The notes beneath the pieces are model-generated. The model saw nothing but the letters and a program-made list of their open reading frames with translations. It was not told the origin of the DNA and did not search any database. The position numbers and the translations under genes are program-made. Below, piece after piece: positions 43,861 to 51,073 of a DNA stretch of 64,000 nt. Each line of letters opens with the position of its first letter. The first letter of the stretch is position 1. The DNA comes from Cytophagales bacterium WSM2-2. Lineage in GTDB: Bacteria; Bacteroidota; Bacteroidia; Cytophagales; Cyclobacteriaceae. Where the stretch lies: positions 4,018,001 through 4,082,000 of the forward strand of contig BNHL01000001.1 of the NCBI GenBank assembly GCA_015472025.1, given 5' to 3'.

Positions 43861-44229
43861 ATGAAAGCAATCCTGACTCTGGTCCTGATGACTGCATCTG
43901 CAACGATCTCTTTCTCTCAAGACGATGCAAACGAGAAACGCAATGGATACTTTATCGTCCTTTATACTATCGCAGAAAAGTGGGATACCACGAAATAGGC
44001 ACACGAGCAACTTTACTTTAAAGAGCATTCAGCTCACCTTTCTGAATTGCGAAAAGCAAAAAAGATCAGTATCGGGGCTCGCTATAGCGACAAGGGAATG
44101 CTCGTGCTCAATGCACAGAACGAGGCAGAAGTAAAAAGCCTGATTCTAAAAGATATCGCGGTGCAAAACAAACTCTTCAAGGTCGAAATATTTCCCTTTA
44201 ATACTTTTTATAAAGGATGCATTGAGTGA
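43861..44229 (+). pseudogene. Exported YciI-like protein interrupted by an in-frame amber stop
   Basis: The ATG at 43861 gives a signal peptide (MKAILTLVLMTASATISFSQ) and the mature start GYFIVLYTIAEKWDTTK, after which TAG (43996-43998) stops translation. In the same frame the sequence goes on as AHEQLYFKEHSAHLSELRKA, then GARYSDKGMLVLNAQNEAEV and LFKVEIFPFNTFYKGCIE to TGA. The two halves together make one complete dimeric alpha-beta barrel protein of the YciI type. A single base change is enough to explain the break. Readthrough or suppression cannot be excluded. Confidence 0.8.
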
Positions 44230-44260
44230 GCCCCCGCCTTTGTTGGTCTTCTTAACCTCT

Positions 44261-44386
44261 GTTGTTGGTCTCCCGACCAACAACTTTATTTTGAAGATTG
44301 CCAATTCTTCAGCTTCTATAAATTTGTAATGGTCTGTTGTATCATTTAGGAGATTAAGAGATTGTTGGTCGACCAACAATAACGCA
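44261..44386 (+). repeat. Palindrome-ended repeat, copy K (full)
   Basis: GTTGGTCTCCCGACCAAC at the left, body AAGATTGCCAATTCTTCAGC and GTATCATTTAGGAGATTAAG, TTGTTGGTCGACCAACAA at the right, end TAACGC. Confidence 0.9.
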
Positions 44387-44397
44387 GGTTCAAATTT

Positions 44398-44907
44398 TTA
44401 TTGCTGAATACAGCTGGCAGCCTTCATGGCTTTTTCTCCATTCTTTGCAGGGACTTCTGCCACAAGGGGTTGAGCGCCCAGTTTTAATTTCACTGCCTTC
44501 ATAGGGACAGTTGATAGTTTATTTAATTCCTCTTCAGAGACAGCATACATCGGAGTGAAATAGCTCATAATATTTGCTCCCACAACCTGTGCATTGGGAA
44601 GATATCGGTCTATAGATCTTAATGAAAGAATACTTCCATTTTCCAATGCGATTGATAAAGTATCCCCACGTTCGACATAATTTTCATTTTTTCCAGGCAA
44701 TGCGACAACCAATCCGATGAGAGACTTCTTATCCTCCGACTGAAAAGCCATTTTCAATGCAGCTGGTCCAAAGCCTGCCAGGGTAATCGTGATGCCTTTT
44801 TGTTGTTTACCAGAGAAAGGATCTTTTTTTTCAAAATCATATTTACACTTTTGGCTGTAGCCTTTGCAGGTTGAAAGAACCAGTACGAGAGTAAGGAGGA
44901 ATTTCAT
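44398..44907 (-). CDS. Exported protein of unknown function
   Basis: 169 residues with a signal peptide (MKFLLTLVLVLSTCKGYSQ). The mature part begins KCKYDFEKKDPFSGKQQKG, then a beta-rich body (ITITLAGFGPAALKMAFQSE, RGDTLSIALENGSILSLRS) and ends AKNGEKAMKAASCIQQ. Two Cys (start and end) may pair. The opening resembles a widespread group of Bacteroidota periplasmic proteins that start 'C.Y..N.KDPFTG', which have no assigned role. It lies between repeat copies K and a repeat-bearing spacer; its stop is 12 bp from copy K. Confidence 0.7.
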   Translation of the reverse strand: MKFLLTLVLVLSTCKGYSQKCKYDFEKKDPFSGKQQKGITITLAGFGPAALKMAFQSEDKKSLIGLVVALPGKNENYVERGDTLSIALENGSILSLRSIDRYLPNAQVVGANIMSYFTPMYAVSEEELNKLSTVPMKAVKLKLGAQPLVAEVPAKNGEKAMKAASCIQQ

Positions 44908-44997
44908 GTTTTTTTCGCGAAAATAATATGGTTAATAACAGTTACGGTAAAACATTTGATGCAAAAAATAGTAAAAACGCCCACCCCGAACTAACGC

Positions 44998-45036
44998 AAG
45001 TCTTGTGCGCCCGCATTTGTGTAATGGCTGACTTGT
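44998..45036 (+). repeat. 39-bp dispersed repeat, copy 2
   Basis: AAGTCTTGTGCGCCCGCATT then TGTGTAATGGCTGACTTGT; see 42335. The 418-bp gap 44907-45325 also holds the solo palindrome at 45048 and the YceI promoter, and no gene that I can support. Confidence 0.75.
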
Positions 45037-45047
45037 GCTCTGCCCTT

Positions 45048-45066
45048 GTTGGTCTTCTTGACCAAC
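45048..45066. repeat. Solo palindrome GTTGGTC-TTCTT-GACCAAC
   Basis: GTTGGTCTTCTTGACCAAC, the ends of the 125-bp repeat without the body and with a different centre. It is the exact inverse of 43236-43254. Confidence 0.7.
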
Positions 45067-45261
45067 GATCCCTATCTGGTTATTACACAAATCCATTTCC
45101 CTATTTCGCCCTTTACGGAATCGCCTATCGAAGCACGATTGAAAAAGAAAGCAATTAGTTATCCAGGATGTTAGCGCGATAGGACTTGTATTAGGAAATT
45201 ATTTTCCTCATCCTCGTTAGTCTTCAGGTTTTACAAATGTTTTACACTTTTTTACAAGCTG

Positions 45262-45295
45262 TTTGCACTTGCCCGTGGCTTCAATACTACGTTTG
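45262..45295 (+). promoter_or_regulatory. Bacteroidota-type promoter of the YceI gene
   Basis: TTTG (45262-45265) and TACGTTTG (45288-45295), spaced by 22 bp, fit the TTTG / TAnnTTTG pattern known for this phylum. The ATG follows 29 bp downstream. Confidence 0.6.
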
Positions 45296-45324
45296 AGAAA
45301 AAAATCATTTAATCTTCATAAAAA

Positions 45325-45849
45325 ATGAAAAGAATAAAATTTTTGACAGGTGTTTTGACAATTTTAGTGACGTCAGCTTTTATACTCTACCAGTCTGCTG
45401 ACTGGAAAGTAAAGGAGGGTTATTCCGTAAAAGTTTTTAGAAATTCTCAAGGCCCTATTTTCTTTAAAGGTTTAAAAGCGGAGATCTCCTTTGACAAAGA
45501 GAATCCGGAAAAATCAAGAATAGAGGCCGTCATTGATGCAACCACTATAGATACGGGCAATGAGCTAATGACTGCCCATGCTAAAGAGCCGAATGTATTG
45601 GATACAGATAAATTTCCTAAAATAACTTTCAAATCAAGCTCTATTAAGAAGGGCATCAATGGGTATGAAATATCAGGAGCTCTGACCCTGAAAGGCATAA
45701 CGAAAGAGATTAATTTCCCGTTTACTTTTGAAAAAGATACTTTCATCGGCACGTTTACTATTGCAGCAGCAGATTTTAATATTACAAGACAAGGAGCTGT
45801 ACCTTCCGGACAAATCAGAATTGAACTGATCATACCGGTTGCAAAATAG
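45325..45849 (+). CDS. YceI-family lipid-binding-fold protein
   Basis: 174 residues with a signal or anchor segment (MKRIKFLTGVLTILVTSAFI). The YceI lipocalin-like barrel follows: DWKVKEGYSVKVFRNSQG, ISFDKENPEKSRIEAVIDAT, MTAHAKEPNVLDTDKFPKIT, ALTLKGITKEINFPF and FNITRQGAVPSGQIRIELII. The family binds isoprenoid-type lipids in the periplasm. All usual strands are present and the length is normal. It has its own promoter and stands alone. It lies in the repeat-rich accessory zone, flanked by a solo palindrome and copy M. Confidence 0.88.
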   Translation: MKRIKFLTGVLTILVTSAFILYQSADWKVKEGYSVKVFRNSQGPIFFKGLKAEISFDKENPEKSRIEAVIDATTIDTGNELMTAHAKEPNVLDTDKFPKITFKSSSIKKGINGYEISGALTLKGITKEINFPFTFEKDTFIGTFTIAAADFNITRQGAVPSGQIRIELIIPVAK

Positions 45850-45876
45850 AGAGAGAAGCTGAAAAGATATTTACCT

Positions 45877-46045
45877 GTTGTTGTTGGTCTCCCGACCAAC
45901 AACTTTTGCTATAGGATAAGTTATTCTCTCCAGAAGGCTACAAATACAGTTCTGCCAACTTCTATGAATTTGGAAATAATGAATTTGATTTTTTGGCACA
46001 TCATTCTGAGATTTGAAATTGTTAGTCGGGAGACCAACAATAACT
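45877..46045 (+). repeat. Palindrome-ended repeat, copy M (diverged, 169 bp)
   Basis: The left end GTTGTTGGTCTCCCGACCAA is intact. The body is altered and about 45 bp longer. The right end TTGTTAGTCGGGAGACCAAC then AATAAC is intact, so the ends are better kept than the body. Confidence 0.8.
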
Positions 46046-46217
46046 CACCACCATCAACAGAGGATGCATGGAACTGTCGGACTGAGAAAATGAATGACGT
46101 GAATGCAGTATCAGGCACGCCTGGAATCCAATGAAAATTACTTTACGGGCTTACCGGCTTTATTAATAAAGCGCATGATTTTTAATATAGATCTACGCAG
46201 CTGCCGGTCATTTTGTT

Positions 46218-46235
46218 ATCACTGGTTTCAGTGAT
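46218..46235. promoter_or_regulatory. Palindromic operator, copy 1
   Basis: ATCACTGGTTTCAGTGAT, a palindrome of the form TCACnG-nnnn-CAGTGA. Copy 2 lies 60 bp downstream and copy 3 before the PAS-LuxR gene. It is likely a dimeric regulator site. Confidence 0.6.
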
Positions 46236-46276
46236 TTTTCTCCTGTTGATCAACCCGCTGCTGTTTGTCTTTAATT

Positions 46277-46298
46277 AAATCACCGATCTCAGTGATTT
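46277..46298. promoter_or_regulatory. Palindromic operator, copy 2
   Basis: AATCACCGATCTCAGTGATT within 46277-46298, centred about 65 bp before the oxidoreductase ATG, where an activator would sit. TATCCTTG downstream (46319) could serve as a weak -7 element. Confidence 0.6.
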
Positions 46299-46351
46299 CC
46301 TGATTTATTCATTACCAATATCCTTGCACCATAAATTATGTAAATCTTTTT

Positions 46352-47482
46352 ATGATGCGTTTTGAGAAAAAGTACTTTGACACTATAGTTGTCGGAGCGG
46401 GCCAGGCCGGGTTGGCAACGGGATATTACCTGAAAGCCGGTGGAGTTGATTTTGCAATCCTGGAGGCTTCCGGCTCTGTCGGAGAAGTATGGGATGACCG
46501 GTGGGATTCGCTTAAGTTATTTACACCGGCTCAATATAATAGCTTACCTGGATTTCCTTTTCCTGCGAAGCGGGGAACGTTTCCCGGAAAAACTGAAATG
46601 AGTGATTACCTCAAAGAGTACCGGGAGAAGTTCGATCTCCCGGTGTACCTGAAGAAAAAGGTGATCAAAGTAAAGAGCCATGCCAGGTATGACTTCGAGG
46701 TAGTCACCGAAAGCGAAAGTATCTTCTGCTCTAACCTGGTGATTGCTACAGGAGCCAATCAAAAACCGAGTTTCCCAATTTTTAAAGCAGCACTGAGTCA
46801 TTCTGTTTTCTACCTGCACTCGTCTCAATATAAAAATCCGTCTTCCATTCCGCCCGGAGAAGTTTTGGTTGTTGGTGCAGGGACTTCGGGGGTGCAGATC
46901 GCAATTGATTTATCAAAAACGCACCGGGTCTACTTGTCAGGCATACCTACCTTTCATATCCCTGATTTTATTTTTGATTATTTGGGACGCTTCTACTGGT
47001 GGTTCATCCATACCATTCTAACCATAAACACGCCCATGGGAAGAAAGGCCAGGGAAGGAGTATTGCAGGGAGGAGCTCCGCTGATCAAAGTCTCTATGAA
47101 GGACGTGCTTGCCGCTGGCGTCAAATTGTTGCCAAGAATTGTCAGCGTGCAAGGCGATCAGTTTACTTTCGCAGACGAAAGCACAAGGGAATTTAAAACT
47201 ATTGTATTCACCACGGGATTCAAACCCGACTTCAGCTGGATCGATCTCGACCTTCGTTATGAACACGGCTGGCCGAATACCAGGCGTGGTGTTTCTGTGA
47301 ATTGGCCCGGGCTGTATTTCACCGGGATGCTCTTTCAATTTGGACTCACCTCAGCTTTGATAGGTGGTGCGGGCAGAGATGCCGAGTACGTGTGCCGGCA
47401 AATTCTACTACGGGTAAAGTCAAAATCAGTAGCCAGTCCGGATGAATCGGTACTGCAAAAAATCATTGCTGCACAAAAATAA
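46352..47482 (+). CDS. FAD/NAD(P)-dependent flavin monooxygenase-like oxidoreductase
   Basis: 376 residues. The FAD-binding site TIVVGAGQAGLATGYYL is at about 10-26, a DDRWDSLKLFTPAQYNSLPG segment typical of FMO/CzcO-like enzymes is near 50, then ATGANQKPSFP, a second dinucleotide site VLVVGAGTSGVQIAIDL (about 169-185) and the late ATG-like motif VFTTGFKPDFSWI. These are the parts of flavin-dependent monooxygenases that oxidise soft nucleophiles or ketones. The length is short for a Baeyer-Villiger enzyme but normal for CzcO-like proteins. It is followed after 5 bp by a membrane protein gene, and preceded by two palindromic operators. Confidence 0.85.
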   Translation: MMRFEKKYFDTIVVGAGQAGLATGYYLKAGGVDFAILEASGSVGEVWDDRWDSLKLFTPAQYNSLPGFPFPAKRGTFPGKTEMSDYLKEYREKFDLPVYLKKKVIKVKSHARYDFEVVTESESIFCSNLVIATGANQKPSFPIFKAALSHSVFYLHSSQYKNPSSIPPGEVLVVGAGTSGVQIAIDLSKTHRVYLSGIPTFHIPDFIFDYLGRFYWWFIHTILTINTPMGRKAREGVLQGGAPLIKVSMKDVLAAGVKLLPRIVSVQGDQFTFADESTREFKTIVFTTGFKPDFSWIDLDLRYEHGWPNTRRGVSVNWPGLYFTGMLFQFGLTSALIGGAGRDAEYVCRQILLRVKSKSVASPDESVLQKIIAAQK

Positions 47483-47487
47483 ATACG

Positions 47488-47988
47488 GTGATGAACGATG
47501 ATTTTAAGACACGGCTGTACAATGTCTTTCTTTGGTGGGCGATCATTGGCTATAGTCTCTGGATAGGTGGTACGCTATTCAGCATGGTAGTTATTGTGCC
47601 TATGTGGAGCAGCTCTCCGCCTGATTCTGTTATCCGGTTTTTTACGGGGACTTCTTTCAGCTCTGTCATTTACAATTTTTTTGGCCCGCCATGGATGCTT
47701 TTAAGAGTGGTTCCGTTATTCCTTGCTTTGTTTCTTGGCTGGAAAAAGAAGCAACGGACTATGCTTTTGGTGGCGTGTGGTTGCATGATGGCGATCATCA
47801 TTTATACGATCGTTTATATCTACCCGATTAATCTCCTGCTTATGGAGCAAACGAATTTTATTACGGATGATCAAATTGTGATTTTGACTTGCCGGTGGAT
47901 AGAAGCAGACAGGATAAGGTACCTGGTCGGATGCATCGGATATCTTTTTTTGCTCAGAGCATTTCAACTTTCCGGCCCAACGTCTTAA
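47488..47988 (+). CDS. Small membrane protein, cotranscribed with the oxidoreductase
   Basis: 166 residues with four hydrophobic helices (about 12-35, 56-80, 88-112, 145-162). The first, WWAIIGYSLWIGGTLFSMVV, followed by PMWSSSPPDSV, is reminiscent of DUF1772/anthrone-oxygenase-like four-helix proteins, though I cannot be sure. Only 5 bp separate it from the oxidoreductase stop, so both are one operon; a helper or substrate-handling role is inferred from that. Confidence 0.72.
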   Translation: MMNDDFKTRLYNVFLWWAIIGYSLWIGGTLFSMVVIVPMWSSSPPDSVIRFFTGTSFSSVIYNFFGPPWMLLRVVPLFLALFLGWKKKQRTMLLVACGCMMAIIIYTIVYIYPINLLLMEQTNFITDDQIVILTCRWIEADRIRYLVGCIGYLFLLRAFQLSGPTS

Positions 47989-48047
47989 CCGCACCGGGCT
48001 ACAGAGAATGATATTAACACCCGCACTGCGGTATATTATTGATTGTA

Positions 48048-48096
48048 CCTGCCCGGGCTTATCACGGAAAACAGTGATTTAGCCAGGCGGGCAGGT
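48048..48096. promoter_or_regulatory. Operator copy 3 nested in a 9-bp inverted repeat
   Basis: ATCACGGAAAACAGTGAT (48061-48078) is the third TCACnGnnnnCAGTGA palindrome. It is framed by ACCTGCCCG (48048-48056) and CGGGCAGGT (48088-48096). The outer arms could end the oxidoreductase operon's transcript; the inner one is likely the operator of the PAS-LuxR gene. Confidence 0.6.
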
Positions 48097-48179
48097 AATC
48101 ATTTTGGTCATTTGGCTAGATTTGAGGCGCTGAAATAGGTTTGGCTATGGGTGTGGTTTATAAAGGAGGATTGAAAGAA

Positions 48180-48965
48180 ATGCAGACTTCCGAGGCCGGG
48201 TTGGAAGAAATATTGCGTGGTACAAGTATTATTGCCTCGCCTTTGCTTGACCGGTTACGGCAGGATAAAAGCAGGGCGATTTATCTCGTGTCATGCCTGC
48301 AAAACAAGTATCTTTTTGTAGATGATTCTTTCCGGGAAGTTACCGGGTATGCTCCGGCTGAACTATTAAATAAAGGATTGGAATTCTGGATTCCCTTAAT
48401 TCACCCCGAGAATAAGGCGGGTGTAATGGAGTCTATCATTGAAGGGCACCGGTTGCTGCTTGACCCTGATTACTCTGTAAAAGAGTTGCGCCCTCTGAAC
48501 CTGGTTTATAAATTTAAACGAAAAGAAGGGCAGTGGATCTGGCTGCAGGAAACGAAATGGATTATTCCTTCTCATGACAATGTCAAGGATTTCATTCTTG
48601 GATCGCTGACGGACATTACCGCGCAAAGATTAAACGAAGACCTTGGCCTACTTCAGACGGCAAGTAATAATAGTAATGGCTTGCTTAAAGCCGCATTGAA
48701 ATATAAGGAGGCCAATAAAAAGCAATTGATCGATCAGAGCCAGGTGACTGAGCCTGCACGGAATAAAAATATAGACCTGCTGACTAAACGAGAAAAGGAA
48801 ATTCTGAAGTTGATTTCGGAGGGGCTTTCTTCCAAGCAAGTCTCTGATAAACTTTTTATCAGCATTAATACGGTGGAGACACACCGAAGGCACCTGCTGT
48901 CTAAACTGAAAGTGAAGAATTCAATCGAGCTAGTTAAGGAGGCGTCCAAAGCTTTCTGGCTTTAG
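48180..48965 (+). CDS. PAS-LuxR transcription regulator
   Basis: 261 residues from the ATG at 48180, which has AAAGGAGG nine bases before it; the frame is open to a TTG at 48141. A PAS domain covers about 35-155 (KYLFVDDSFREVTGYAPAEL, LVYKFKRKEGQWIWLQETKW, DFILGSLTDITAQ) with a PAC-type end. A LuxR helix-turn-helix follows at about 200-258 (LTKREKEILKLISEGLSSKQ, TVETHRRHLLSKLKVKNSIE). There is no receiver domain, so it would sense a small ligand or redox state in the cytoplasm. Palindromic operators before this gene and before the oxidoreductase operon make it the best candidate for their regulator. Confidence 0.88.
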   Translation: MQTSEAGLEEILRGTSIIASPLLDRLRQDKSRAIYLVSCLQNKYLFVDDSFREVTGYAPAELLNKGLEFWIPLIHPENKAGVMESIIEGHRLLLDPDYSVKELRPLNLVYKFKRKEGQWIWLQETKWIIPSHDNVKDFILGSLTDITAQRLNEDLGLLQTASNNSNGLLKAALKYKEANKKQLIDQSQVTEPARNKNIDLLTKREKEILKLISEGLSSKQVSDKLFISINTVETHRRHLLSKLKVKNSIELVKEASKAFWL

Positions 48966-49014
48966 ATCTTTTCGGGCACAACTAACTTTTAGAAGATGTG
49001 ACATTTCCGAACGG

Positions 49015-49050
49015 GTTGTTGTTGGTCTCCGACCAATGACTTTTGATATT
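49015..49050 (+). repeat. Palindrome-ended repeat, copy N (left part)
   Basis: GTTGTTGTTGGTCTCCGACC, then AATGACTTTTGATATT: one base of the palindrome is lost and the body is replaced. Confidence 0.65.
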
Positions 49051-49187
49051 TCTCCTGAAACTCGGGATCATTTGATCAAGGCCACCACTACAATCCTGAA
49101 ATAAAATAAGCTGAGACATGAAATTCGTAAGTCTGTAAATTGAAGTCTGGATGTTTTTTATAATTTCCGGCTTCAATTTTATTACGG

Positions 49188-49583
49188 ATGAAAGAACTAC
49201 TTTTTGAAAGACCAAATGTAATTATTGAGAAAGACGATAGTTTAAAAGCTGTAATAGTCCGGTTCAATGGGTATGTAAAGAGTGAAGAATATCGTGAGGC
49301 TATGAATAAAGGTGCTGAGGTTGTAAAGGATCCTGCTATTCGTTTTTGGCTTCAGGATAACACCAATGCTGGAATATTATCTATAGATGATCAGCACTGG
49401 GTAACGACTGTCCACACCCCCAGAGTAAATCCTTTTATAGAGAAGCTAGCCATTGTAGCATCCAAGGATGTATTCAGAAAGTTTGCTGAGAAAAAATTCG
49501 ATGAGAAGAGTGCGGGAGCCAGAAAATTTAATTTCCGGTATTTCGACAATATTCAAAGTGCCGAATTGTGGCTAAAATCTTAA
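49188..49583 (+). CDS. STAS/SpoIIAA-like small cytoplasmic protein
   Basis: 131 residues. It has alternating strands and helices: VIIEKDDSLKAVIVRFNGYV, SEEYREAMNKGAEVVKD, IRFWLQDNTNAGILSIDDQH, EKLAIVASKDVFRKFAEKKF and FNFRYFDNIQSAELWLKS. The order and the 'D......S.......W..' end are those of the STAS-like SpoIIAA family found in many Bacteroidota. No signal peptide. It ends exactly where the convergent small coiled-coil gene ends (49583/49584). The function of these proteins is not known. Confidence 0.72.
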   Translation: MKELLFERPNVIIEKDDSLKAVIVRFNGYVKSEEYREAMNKGAEVVKDPAIRFWLQDNTNAGILSIDDQHWVTTVHTPRVNPFIEKLAIVASKDVFRKFAEKKFDEKSAGARKFNFRYFDNIQSAELWLKS

Positions 49584-49817
49584 TTATTTGCTCTTCTGAC
49601 ATTCTTCCAGCTTGTTCTTCAATTCAGCGGCTTCTGCAACGGCCTGCTCAGCTATTTTTTTTTGACGTATGGCCGCTTTCTGCGCTTCTATTGCCTGCGC
49701 CTTCCAAGTATAACAAGTTGTCGTGTCCGTCAATCCTCCAAACTCTATTTTTGAATTTGAGCTGCTATTGCTGCTTGAACTAATGCTGACAATCAAGTAA
49801 AGTAATAAGCTATTCAT
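49584..49817 (-). CDS. Small coiled-coil protein, paralogue of the one at 38674
   Basis: 77 residues. The hydrophobic start MNSLLLYLIVSISSSSNSSS is followed by LTDTTTCYTWKAQAIEAQKA and a long amphipathic helix ending ELKNKLEECQKSK. The same blocks in the same order as the 73-residue protein at 38674 (MNSL, TTT, Y-W-K, AI.QK.I, KLE.C.K.K) make it a paralogue. Ser-rich linker (ISSSSNSSSNS) after the hydrophobic part. It is probably exported or membrane-tethered. Function unknown. Confidence 0.65.
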   Translation of the reverse strand: MNSLLLYLIVSISSSSNSSSNSKIEFGGLTDTTTCYTWKAQAIEAQKAAIRQKKIAEQAVAEAAELKNKLEECQKSK

Positions 49818-49929
49818 ATTTATAAATTTTAATAAGTGAAGTTAATTACTTCCATTTTAGTAACATGGCAGGAGCGGAGTGATTAAAAAAAGAGAACTGG
49901 AAACAAGCTGAGCTAAAATGACATAATGA

Positions 49930-50337
49930 TCACTTCAGATATAATTTGCCGTAAGAATCATTTAACTCTTGCTCTCCGTAAATGGTTGTGCCGGTATTGA
50001 GCAGAGTTCTCTTGTTGTAGCGATATACATAGTATCCAGTCAGGAAGAATCTAGGCTCCCGAGGTTTATTGTTATGTATAACGAAATTCCCCTCAGCATC
50101 GGTAATCTGTTGCCCAACGGTGTACCTATCGCAATAGGATTTTGGAGTAGGTCTGCAGGCAACTAACACAATCCATTTACCCTGAACCGGGTGGCCCCCA
50201 ACGGTATCATACAAAGTTCCCCGATAGGTCATTGTTTCAAACCAATAATAGTCTGTACAATTCGTAGTAAGTGCGATCAGGCTAATAATGCAACTTAGAG
50301 CTATGTATTTGATTCTTTTCAAGAGATTTAAAATCAA
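49930..50337 (-). CDS. Putative lipoprotein of unknown function
   Basis: 135 residues. The N-terminus MILNLLKRIKYIALSCIISL with two possible lipidated Cys (16 and 27) is a membrane-targeting signal. The mature part TMTYRGTLYDTVGGHPVQGK, then QITDAEGNFVIHNNK has the 'G.V.D...G.P..G......T.A.G.F' order of a small carboxypeptidase-regulatory-like beta-sandwich. It lies between the small coiled-coil gene and the thioesterase gene on the same strand, with 112 and 151 bp gaps. No named family. Confidence 0.65.
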   Translation of the reverse strand: MILNLLKRIKYIALSCIISLIALTTNCTDYYWFETMTYRGTLYDTVGGHPVQGKWIVLVACRPTPKSYCDRYTVGQQITDAEGNFVIHNNKPREPRFFLTGYYVYRYNKRTLLNTGTTIYGEQELNDSYGKLYLK

Positions 50338-50404
50338 GCGGCTAACCCAAATTTAAATAATTTTTCGTTTCGCGTTCCCCAACTTTGTTGGTCTTCTTCT
50401 CCGG

Positions 50405-50458
50405 GTTGTTGTTGGTTCGTTATTGTTAGTGTGTTGTTATTGGTCGACCACAATAATG
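50405..50458 (+). repeat. Palindrome-ended repeat, copy O (leader plus collapsed ends)
   Basis: GTTGTTGTTGGTTCGTTATT then GTTAGTGTGTTGTTATTGGT and CGACCACAATAATGC. The leader is the same as before copy B (35311); the body is missing. Confidence 0.65.
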
Positions 50459-50488
50459 CAGTGGTGCCTGATCAGCGAGGGCTTTAAC

Positions 50489-50869
50489 TTACTTTTGAAT
50501 CTTTACAGGCTTTTTACTTTCATCAATAGCTACAAAAGTGAAATTGCCGGATACTGCCAGCTCACGGCCATCGGCATACATTTGTTCTATATAGATGTCT
50601 ACCTTCACCTTCAGGCTGGTATTACCTACGTTAACCACTTCGCCTACCAGCTCGATGATCGTTCCGTGAGGAATTGGTTTCTTGAAATCGATCTTATCAG
50701 ATGATACGGTGACCATTCGCATCCTGCTATACCTTGTAGCGGTGATGAAAGCCACTTCGTCCATCAGGTGCATCACTGTTCCGCCAAACATTGTGTCGTA
50801 ATGATTGGTGGTATTTGGAAAAACGGTCTTAAAAATTCTTGTGATCGATTGCTCAATTCTTTCATTCAT
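50489..50869 (-). CDS. Acyl-CoA thioesterase, hot-dog fold
   Basis: 126 residues. The hot-dog hallmark is FPNTTNHYDTMFGGTVMHLM, with the Asn and the Gly-Gly turn before the central helix, followed by DEVAFITATRYSRMRMVTVS, DKIDFKKPIPHGTIIELVGE and VGNTSLKVKVDIYIEQM. This is the acyl-CoA thioester hydrolase (YciA/BFIT-like) group, which hydrolyses acyl-CoA in the cytoplasm. The length is one domain. It is single-standing, next to a repeat copy on each side. Confidence 0.88.
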   Translation of the reverse strand: MNERIEQSITRIFKTVFPNTTNHYDTMFGGTVMHLMDEVAFITATRYSRMRMVTVSSDKIDFKKPIPHGTIIELVGEVVNVGNTSLKVKVDIYIEQMYADGRELAVSGNFTFVAIDESKKPVKIQK

Positions 50870-50961
50870 AACAGGTGGCTATTTGGCTTAAAGATAATCC
50901 AACGCAATCAAACCCTCGCCTTAATAGAAAATCATCTGGACTTGGAAGAAACGACTCCCAT

Positions 50962-51040
50962 GTTGTTGTTGGTCGACCAAGAACTTTATTTTGAAGATTG
51001 CCCAAATTCTGCGGTTTCTAATAAAACCTGTAATGATTTG
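50962..51040 (+). repeat. Palindrome-ended repeat, copy P (last in the region)
   Basis: GTTGTTGTTGGTCGACCAAG, body AACTTTATTTTGAAGATTGC and TTCTGCGGTTTCTAATAAAA, right end missing. No further copy was seen downstream of 51.1 kb. Confidence 0.85.
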
Positions 51041-51073
51041 TTGCCAACTTCACACGTTGGTCCAGAGCTTTTT

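Noticed and set aside
44928..45158. 76-residue ORF
   Set aside because: It runs through the 39-bp repeat and the solo palindrome, and has no coding character.
34640..51045. Canonical integron attC sites
   Set aside because: The repeats are the right size, structured and co-oriented, but I find no RYYYAAC...GTTRRRY boxes at their ends, no integrase gene in the window, and cassette genes in both directions. Kept as cassette-like only.
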